Shown here piece after piece: positions 7,492 through 13,490 of a stretch of 13,490 nucleotides of DNA. Origin of the DNA: Strigomonas culicis. Lineage: Eukaryota > Euglenozoa > Kinetoplastea > Trypanosomatida > Trypanosomatidae. Under the pieces are notes generated by a model. That model saw only the letters and a program-made list of their open reading frames with translations. It had not been told where the DNA came from and did not search any database. Made by a program: the position numbers and the translations under genes. The stretch's first letter is position 1, and the number at the start of each line of letters is the position of its first letter. Where the stretch lies: contig AUXH01000531.1 in the NCBI GenBank assembly GCA_000482145.1, positions 1 to 13,490 on the forward strand. The letters are read 5' to 3'.

Positions 7492-8180
7492 GAGAGGGGG
7501 GAGAAAGGATGAGCCAAGCGTTCCGCTCCTCTACATGTTTGAACGCAAGTTTCATTCCATGAATTTGTTTTTTGCTATGGACAGGACTCAGTCGATCGAA
7601 CAATTTACTTGGTTTTGGGCGAGGTGTGGGTTGCTTGCTGTGACTACTACAAAAAAACACCTCGTGGGTGGGCAAAAAAGTGGGAACTGTTCTTGCGTTT
7701 ACGTGTTATTTACTTGTTGGTGGTTGATACCCCTTCGGGCGTGAGCACATTGCTTCGCGGGCCTTTACAGAAAAAAAATGAGATTCTCGTTCGTACAGAT
7801 TAGGTTTAGGTTAGTGAAAACTAAGGTGCGCTTATTCGCACTCCATGATGATGGAAAAAGTAAGTTCTTATGCAATGATGAACAAAACACCGGAATGAAA
7901 AGCATTAGAAAAAAAGGACAAATAAGAATTGCGTACCGACCGGTATTGTTATAATTTTGTGTTTTGTTTGTTTGAGTTCGTGTAAGTGCTATATGTGGGT
8001 GGGTGGTAAAAAGAAAAAAAAAATTGTTTAACTGAAGGCTTCCGTCCATAGTGTGTGTTGTACAACCGTTAGGAGATAATACAGGGAAAGAGAAAGGAAA
8101 AAGTAAGTATATGCTTCATTACTATTTCACACGCTATACGTCAATACATGCGTTACATCGTCCAGCGCTACCTCCGAAAA
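7492..8180. other. 3' flank of LRR gene B, no gene seen
   Basis: The stretch is rich in G, T and A runs on the plus strand. Minus-strand open stretches such as 7765-8049 are dominated by Phe and Leu from T-rich DNA. I find no LRR sequence immediately beyond the gene B stop, unlike what a simple nonsense mutation would leave. A telomere-like string at 7800-7814 is too short and degenerate to call. Confidence 0.5.
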
Positions 8181-10400
8181 TCATATTCCTGTTCCTTTGA
8201 CACAGCTGTTCCGGATGCGCCGGAAGCTGAGATCGCTCATTTTCGTGTATGAAAGATTAAGCTCTGTAAGTGCCTTCATGTCCTGCGACCCGTCCAAGGA
8301 TTGCAGCTCCTTGCAGCCGGACAGATTCAGATGCGTGATTTGCGTGCATTTCCTCAGAAAGCGGAGGTCACTTACCTTCGTGAATGAAAGATTGAGTTCG
8401 GTAAGCGCCGTCATATTCTGCAACCCGTCCAAGGATTGCAGCTCCTTGCAGCCGTTGAGAGTCAGATGCGTGATGTGTGTGCATTTCATCAGAAAGCGGA
8501 GGCCACTTACTTTCGTGAATGAAAGATTAAGCTCTGTAAGTGCTGTCATGTCCTGCAACCCGTCCAAGGATTGCAGCTCCTTACAATCGTAGACAGTCAG
8601 CTTCGTCATTCCTGTGCATTTCCTCAGAAGGGTGAGATCACTCACTTTATTCTCCCACAGGTCAAGCTGTGTCAGTTTCGTCATGCCCTGCAACCCGTCC
8701 AAGGACTGCAGCTCCTCGCAGCCCCTTAGATCCAGATTCGTGATGTGCGTGCATTTCGTCAGAAGGCAGAGGTCACTCACCTTTGTACCAGAAAGATAAA
8801 GTTCCGTGAGCGCCGTCATGTCCTGCAACCCGTCCAAGGATTGTAGCTCTTTGCAGTAGCTTAGCTCAAGCTTCGTCATTCCCGTGCATCTCCTCAGAAA
8901 GGTGAGATTAATCAACTTATTCTCGCACAGGTTAAGCCGCGTCAGTTTCGTCATGTCCTGCAACCCGTCTAAGGATTCCAGCTCCTCGCAGCGCCTTAGA
9001 TCCAGATTCGTAATCTCTGTGTATTTTCTCAAAAAACGGAGGTCGCTCACTTTTGTCGCGGAGAGATTAAGTTCTGTGATCGCCGTCATGTCCTGCAGCC
9101 CATCTAAGGACTGCAGCTCTTCACAGTAACTTAGCTCAAGCTTCGTGATGTGCGTGCATTTCCTCAGAAAGTGGAGATCACTCACATTTGTCTCGGAAAT
9201 ATCAAGCGCTGTGAGCGCCGTCATGTCCTGCAACCCATCCAGAGATTGCAGCTCCTTGCAGCCGCACAGATTCAGCTGCGTGATTTGTGTGCATTTTCTC
9301 AGAAAGTGGAGCTGCTTCACGTTTGTATTGAAAAGAGAAAGTTCTGTGAGCGCCGTCATGTCCTGCAACCCGTCTAGTGATTCCACGTCTTTGCACCAAC
9401 ATAGTTTCAATTTCTCCATGCGTACACATTTCCGCAGGCAACTAAGATCCCTCACGTTCGTTCCGGAAGCATCAAGGTCTGTGAGTGCTGTCAATCCCTC
9501 CAGTCCCTTCAGTGAGTGTAGATGCTTGCATTTATTGAGATCTAACTTTTGGAGATATCGACACTCACTCACATTTCTCAAGCTGGCAATACATGAAGAA
9601 CGGATGCTTAACACATGTAACATGGTCAATATTTCCAGACCTTCCAGTGACTGGACATTCTCAGATTCGCCAATGAACAGCTTCTCGAGACATACACAGT
9701 TCCTCAGTAGAACAAGAGTATCGGATTTTGTCTTTTCAATGTATGCTTCCTTCAAGTGTGCGAGATTCTGGAACCCATCCAGAGAGTTCAAAGTACAGCA
9801 TTTCAAATTGAGCCTTTGCAAGTAGTGACACTCTTGGATACAGTTGAGGTGTTCCATGTTACTCGGCATATACTCACTCCCATTCATTGTCAACTCCTCA
9901 AGCACCAATGGTAGAGTGTTTCCGCTAGACAGAAGGGGTGTCGTTGTCAGCAAGAAGGAAAGTATATGCTCCAGCTCATTGATGGTCCGTTCAAGTACAT
10001 TGATTAGCTTCAGCGAACGAACGCCGACCACTTGAAGCCACCAAGTCACAAACTCCACGATGTGCAGATCACTCACATCCATCACGCACAATGCATGGTT
10101 GGTATGGAGCTCATCGTACTCAAATTGCACCGCGTGTTCCCACGTGTTTACAGTGAAGGTATCGTTCGTTTGCGAAACAAACTGCTTTTTTTTCGTAAAC
10201 ACTCGTCCGCGCGTACACACAGGTCCGTTAAGTTCAGCCAGTACCCGCACGTTGCGGTCCGAGGCGCACACCGCACACGACACACGCGGTAGATACGCCG
10301 TCACGATCTCCATCGCCTTGCAGTTAATGGTTGTCCACACATTACCCTCATCCACGGTATCAGTCGTGTCGTGCATTGCAGTAGAAATGATTGAGCACAT
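8181..10400 (-). CDS. LRR gene B: FBXL-like leucine-rich-repeat protein, 739 aa, C-terminally altered
   Basis: The start is the ATG at 10398-10400, the first after a polypyrimidine tract and AG; a second in-frame ATG is at residue 9. Residues 29-58 (AMEIVTAYLP, SCAVCASDRNVR) match the F-box-like segment of gene A, and WWLQVVGVRSL recurs within the shared N-terminal domain (to residue 190). From residue 191 there are one 44-aa and eleven 45-aa units, each a Cys-type LRR (LxLxxCKELQSLDGLQ) plus a second LRR (LTELNLSxTKVSDLRFLR). The C-terminal units are far more uniform than the N-terminal three, so the array expanded recently at the 3' end. The protein stops ten residues after the last unit (RNSCVKGTGI). 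It lacks the terminal half unit and the SPI...RR-II-Y tail seen in A and C, so the end has been replaced or truncated. No signal peptide or membrane span is visible. The substrate-recruiting role is inferred from architecture only. Confidence 0.93.
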   Translation of the reverse strand: MCSIISTAMHDTTDTVDEGNVWTTINCKAMEIVTAYLPRVSCAVCASDRNVRVLAELNGPVCTRGRVFTKKKQFVSQTNDTFTVNTWEHAVQFEYDELHTNHALCVMDVSDLHIVEFVTWWLQVVGVRSLKLINVLERTINELEHILSFLLTTTPLLSSGNTLPLVLEELTMNGSEYMPSNMEHLNCIQECHYLQRLNLKCCTLNSLDGFQNLAHLKEAYIEKTKSDTLVLLRNCVCLEKLFIGESENVQSLEGLEILTMLHVLSIRSSCIASLRNVSECRYLQKLDLNKCKHLHSLKGLEGLTALTDLDASGTNVRDLSCLRKCVRMEKLKLCWCKDVESLDGLQDMTALTELSLFNTNVKQLHFLRKCTQITQLNLCGCKELQSLDGLQDMTALTALDISETNVSDLHFLRKCTHITKLELSYCEELQSLDGLQDMTAITELNLSATKVSDLRFLRKYTEITNLDLRRCEELESLDGLQDMTKLTRLNLCENKLINLTFLRRCTGMTKLELSYCKELQSLDGLQDMTALTELYLSGTKVSDLCLLTKCTHITNLDLRGCEELQSLDGLQGMTKLTQLDLWENKVSDLTLLRKCTGMTKLTVYDCKELQSLDGLQDMTALTELNLSFTKVSGLRFLMKCTHITHLTLNGCKELQSLDGLQNMTALTELNLSFTKVSDLRFLRKCTQITHLNLSGCKELQSLDGSQDMKALTELNLSYTKMSDLSFRRIRNSCVKGTGI
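8214..9830 (-). repeat. 135-bp tandem repeats of gene B, with a 270-bp higher-order period
   Basis: Twelve units are readable. Within them, alternate units are most alike: the string CTTCGTCATT occurs at 8601 and 8871, and its one-base variant CTTCGTGATG-side copy at 9141, each exactly 270 bp apart. The protein shows the same pattern, with units seven and nine both carrying MTKLT-L and an ENK turn in place of the usual S-T-K. This points to duplication of two-unit (90-aa) blocks. Confidence 0.85.
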
Positions 10401-10439
10401 TTTCCTCTTACGGTTATGGTAATGTTCAATTCGGTACGT

Positions 10440-10498
10440 CTGATAAACTACGACAACAAGACCGAGAAACCAAGCAAAGAAAAAAAAAGAAAAAAAAT
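10440..10498 (-). promoter_or_regulatory. Polypyrimidine tract and trans-splice acceptor of LRR gene B
   Basis: On the minus strand T-rich tracts at about 10479-10498 are followed by CTTGGTTTCTCGGTCTTGTT, close to the gene A leader, and by two candidate AGs (plus-strand CT at 10448-10449 and at 10440-10441, the latter in TTTATCAG as in gene A). The resulting 5' UTR is about 40-48 nt with no ATG before 10400. More purine-rich plus-strand DNA (T/C-rich on minus) continues to about 10620. Confidence 0.65.
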
Positions 10499-10979
10499 GG
10501 ATAAAAGAAAAATGAAATGAAGTACTATAGAAGTCTCCAGAAAAACGGAAATGATAAAGGTGCTACTACTAAAAAAAAAAAACAATGAAAAGGGAGGAAA
10601 GAAGAGAGTGAAAAAACAATCCTATGAAATGTACAGAAGACAATACAGGTACTAAGAGAGTTTTTAGTATCGCCGAAGGAGACAGACGAACCATCTTAAT
10701 AGAGTATACAAACCATCCAACTACATTTTAAAGCAGGGGCACAATGGGACAGCAGTCCATTTGACGACCATCTCCTCCTCATTGTACTGCAAATGCTGCT
10801 TTTATTTCGTCAGGAAGATCTCAGCAGAAATCCAATATCACCTGCCTCTCTGTCGAAACGGTCAAACCAGAATAGCAGCAGTGCATTTTCGACTTGTGTG
10901 CTTCAAATGAAAAAATACACACCCTACACAAGTAGAACATCCATCACAAGTGATTATCTCATAAGGATGGCACCGATTA
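10499..10979. other. Spacer upstream of gene B, no gene seen
   Basis: The part to about 10620 continues the A/G-rich (minus T/C-rich) leader. The rest shows no supported gene. A short string near 10801-10815 (TTTCGTCAGGAAG) resembles the inter-LRR segment but is too short to call a relic. Confidence 0.45.
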
Positions 10980-11098
10980 ACAAGACAATCCTGTCCGTAG
11001 CCGCACACCCCATCTAACGCGGTCACCAGCTCCATCGCCCTGCACTTCACAGATGTCCATCTGTTGCCTTCCTTCATGTTTTTAGTTGTGTGCTCCAT
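10980..11098 (-). pseudogene. N-terminal relic of a further LRR-family gene
   Basis: From an ATG at 11098 the minus strand reads EGNRWTSVKCRAMELVTA, which matches 12 of 18 residues of the N-terminal region of gene B (EGNVWTTINCKAMEIVTA). The F-box-like core that should follow (YLPRVSCAVCASDRN) is reduced by about five codons to LDGVCGYGQD, after which similarity fades and a frame with no LRRs runs to a stop at 10862. The rest of the gene is absent. This is a decayed or deleted paralogue located where another member of the tandem array would have started. Confidence 0.65.
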
Positions 11099-12376
11099 TT
11101 AAGAGTTAATAATAGAAAATAGAGCAACGCTTACTTTTACAATCTGTTACTTGGCAAGTAATAATAAAAAAGAAAGAATCAAACCAATCGAAAGTACCTC
11201 TCTCTACAATTTAATAAGAAATGCTACTCAAAAAGTGAATAACGTTTTTTTCCTAAGGATTTAATATATGTGCTCTAATACTAATAAATAAACCGCTAAT
11301 ACTACCAATAAGCGCCAAAAGAGTGAGAAAGAAAAGAATAAAAAAACAGCAAAATCTAAAATCAGACATTTAGAGGAGATAGGAGGGTGAAAATGAGTAG
11401 AGAGAATATCCTCCAACACCAATCTCGGCATCCCAGAATACCCATAGCAATAGAACGAACCATTCGAAGATGCAGTGACTCTCAGGTTGCAAGTTACAAT
11501 AAGCAGGCCAAGAAGAAAAAAAAGATACACAAAAGAAACGGTTTCCAGTCCATCCCCAGACATGGAGTTCCTCATGTTACTTATGTTGCGCATGAAAACT
11601 CCGACACACGTCATCCAGGTGCTATCACAGAGGTCGACTGTGGTTCGTCATGGAGAGACGCATTACAGTATCCTTGCCACTGTACGCATTTCGTCAAGCA
11701 AGCGATGTGGGGACTTCAACCGAAGAGCATCACACGTCTTTGCCAACACAATTCACTCCGTGAAAGTCATATACTTAAACTCATTATGTTGCTCATTATA
11801 TGATGGACTCGCTTTACCCATACTCGCCCTCTATAATACTCTTTAACTGTACAACCGCAGTACACACAGGCATCATCACTCCCACAGCACAACCATCATC
11901 ATCTCACATGGAGCGAGCACAAGTACGAATGACGGTACATAGTACTTTCATAAAGGGTCATCTTATGACATGAAGACATACATATTGCACTCACACAGGA
12001 AAACATGCTCTTGAACTCCACACATCTCCTCAATCATCTACCGTGTCACAAGGATACATTGCACATTTCAAATAATATACACAAACAACACGTACAAAAG
12101 GCAAGTTTGAAGATAGAAGCTAATGAACACCAACACTGCTGTGACAGGTCTGTTTACACAAAAAAAAAAAACGAGAGAAAGGAAGGGATAAAGAAGCAAA
12201 CATATGCACTCACGATCGCGATATCTCGTATAATAATCAGATACACTCCGTATAGCTTGTGTAATCCACGCAGGGTGGCCACATCCTTCCGAGACAAACA
12301 GAGAACAAGAATGCTCTGCTAAAACACGTAGAAAACATAAAGCCACGTATGAAAGAATTCCGTACAAATAATACTA
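11099..12376. other. Long spacer upstream of the relic, no gene supported
   Basis: Close to the relic the minus strand is T-rich, as in leaders of the intact genes. A minus-strand ATG frame at 11261-11614 (117 aa) has two hydrophobic stretches, but the second coincides with T-rich DNA that gives Phe and Leu by composition, so I do not call it. A plus-strand frame at 11387-11803 overlaps it and has no recognisable motif. A 99-aa minus frame at 12068-12367 starts at TTG. I see no RNA gene. Confidence 0.45.
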
Positions 12377-12790
12377 ATTAAGATTCAACTTATTTAGTAT
12401 TTATCATCCTCTTCTTTTTCACTTGGTGGGATAAGTCGTTCAAAAGAACACGTAATACTCCAATCATCATTTTCGACTATATCATGCGGTAATTGAAAAA
12501 AAAGGCGAAAAATGAATGGATAGCCAAGTAAAGCATCAATGAGTAAAAAAAGTAAATCATGCTGCTAATTAAATAACAAAAACATGGCTCACTATACAAA
12601 AGGAAAAAGAAATGATACCGGTGATTTTACTCATGACAATATTTAGCCCCCGTCAACCCACTGATTACGCACTTCAGTACTGTACGTTCGAACAACCAAT
12701 GGGCATCTGTTAATTCACTCGAAGCCTGGCGTACTGCCGCTCTTCTGCTGCAAAAATGCATAAGGAAGCATCATTACGATACATCACAGA
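12377..12790. repeat. Duplicated spacer block, copy 2
   Basis: Diverged copy of 6370-6790 in the same orientation, with the closest matches near 12425-12535 and at TAAGGAAGCATCATTA (12761-12776). The offset is near 6.0 kb at both ends, so one spacing of the tandem array is preserved despite indels. It sits on the 3' side of gene C. Confidence 0.75.
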
Positions 12791-13049
12791 CCACAGATGC
12801 AGATGCTACTGCTGATACAATGGGTGAAAACGTTTGATGGTTCTCGTAGGTAAGCATCCTCTGACACTGCAGCGATAATAGCAATGAAAAGGAAAGAAAC
12901 CATTTGTGCTCCTATAAGGATAGTGCGGAGCCGTACACGTGAAAAGAATACCAGACGACATGTATTATTAAGAGGCAATTGTAGGTCAAGAGGTCGTGTT
13001 CTCTATTGTGCGCAATAATCTGCAAGAGGAAGAAAACAGTTGAGTACCA
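12791..13049. other. 3' flank of LRR gene C
   Basis: Just after the gene C stop the minus strand reads TTTTCTTCCTCTTGCAG, and gene A has the similar GTTCTTCCTGCAG just after its stop, so the immediate 3' UTRs are homologous. A minus-strand ATG frame at 12784-12903 encodes a 39-aa peptide with a hydrophobic N-terminus (MVSFLFIAIIAAV); it is listed as a finding and not called a gene. Confidence 0.5.
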
Positions 13050-13490
13050 TTATATATACCAATAGCGTATAATACTCCTTCTTTCTAACGGAATTGGACT
13101 AGCATCGACCAGTTCTCTCCTGTTTTCAGACAAAACAATCAACACAAGCTTGTGCAAGCTCTCTAGTCCTTGTAATGAGCGGAGCTTGGTGCAGTGTTGC
13201 AAAAGGATTTCATGGAGTTCTTTGCAATTCCTAAGAATGTTCAATTCACTCACATTCGTCAAAGAAAGATCAAGCTCTGTGAGGTCCTTCATATCCTGCA
13301 ACACATCTAGAGATTGCAACTCTTTGCAACTCCTTAGAGCAAGCTTGGTGATTCGTGTGCATCTCCTGAGAAAGCGGAAGTCGCCCACCTTCGTCTTGGA
13401 AAGATTAAGCTCTTTGAGTGTCGTCATGTCCTGCAGCACATCTAGAGATTGCAACACATTGCAGCCACATAGGTCCAGGTTCGTGATGCG
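13050..13490 (-). CDS. LRR gene C, 3' end only (start beyond right edge)
   Basis: The frame is open from the right edge (RITNLDLCGC...) to TAA at 13050-13052, 146 codons plus stop. It contains most of one 45-aa LRR unit, one full unit and the terminal half unit, followed by the tail SPIPLERRSIIRYWYI, equivalent to SPILPSRRGIIQYTRL of gene A. Both repeat units read LDVLQDM in place of the family LDGLQDM, so they probably arose from each other. The N-terminal domain is not in the window. By analogy with A and B the complete protein is probably several hundred residues with the same F-box-like N-terminus. Function is inferred as in gene A. Confidence 0.9.
   Translation of the reverse strand, partial: RITNLDLCGCNVLQSLDVLQDMTTLKELNLSKTKVGDFRFLRRCTRITKLALRSCKELQSLDVLQDMKDLTELDLSLTNVSELNILRNCKELHEILLQHCTKLRSLQGLESLHKLVLIVLSENRRELVDASPIPLERRSIIRYWYI

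Noticed and set aside
7722..7740. GATACCCCTTC similar to the plus-strand sequence over the C-terminal tail of gene A
   Set aside because: About eleven bases only, and its order relative to the LRR relic at 7453 is the reverse of that in an LRR gene.
7800..7814. Telomere-like string TTAGGTTTAGGTTAG
   Set aside because: Only two and a half degenerate units that lack the third G of TTAGGG; too short to indicate an interstitial telomere.
3562..9830. Regularly spaced repeats that could suggest a CRISPR array
   Set aside because: The 135-bp repeats are contiguous coding units with no unique spacers, in a eukaryotic-looking context.
11261..11614. Minus-strand 117-aa frame with two hydrophobic stretches
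   Set aside because: It starts at a real ATG, but the hydrophobicity largely follows from T-rich DNA, and an overlapping antisense frame is equally long. Support is too thin for a gene call.
11676..11705. GTACGCATTTCGTCAAGCAAG resembling an inter-LRR segment
   Set aside because: Neighbouring LRR landmarks are missing or at the wrong distance, so chance similarity is as likely.
12068..12367. Minus-strand 99-aa hydrophobic frame
   Set aside because: It begins at TTG with no internal ATG, and its Phe/Leu richness follows from T tracts.

Overview
The window looks like nuclear DNA from a kinetoplastid protist, most likely a trypanosomatid. All four credible protein genes lie on the minus strand, none shows an intron, and long AT-rich spacers separate them. 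Each complete gene start is preceded on its coding strand by a long T/C-rich tract and then an AG a short way before the first ATG. That is the layout expected for polycistronic transcription with spliced-leader trans-splicing. I cannot name the species, and the lineage call is inference from gene organisation rather than from a diagnostic gene.

Layout in plus coordinates (transcription runs right to left). Positions 1-1723 hold the 5' part of a gene for a large secreted or surface glycoprotein: signal peptide, Thr/Ser/Asn-rich ectodomain, then Cys-rich CxxC repeats that continue past the left edge. Positions 3385-6060 hold leucine-rich-repeat (LRR) gene A, 891 aa. Positions 8181-10400 hold LRR gene B, 739 aa, a close paralogue that lacks the usual C-terminal tail. 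Positions 13050-13490 hold the 3' end of LRR gene C, which continues past the right edge. A and B share a distinctive N-terminal domain (about 190-205 aa, with an F-box-like segment) followed by 45-aa units, each made of two LRRs (135 bp per unit). A and C share the C-terminal tail.

The spacers record a history of duplication and decay. A block of about 420 bp in the A-B spacer (6370-6790) reappears, diverged, in the B-C spacer (12377-12790). An eroded N-terminal fragment of a fourth LRR gene lies at 10980-11098, and a tiny LRR-unit relic lies at 7453-7491. The A-B spacer also holds a compositionally distinct GC-richer island (about 6864-7446) that begins with a perfect 34-bp inverted repeat, and a separate nested inverted repeat at 6260-6312.

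Taken together, this is a tandem, actively rearranging family of FBXL-like LRR genes next to a Cys-rich surface-antigen-like gene. The LRR proteins have no signal peptide or membrane span and are probably intracellular. No functional link to the surface protein can be shown from the sequence.
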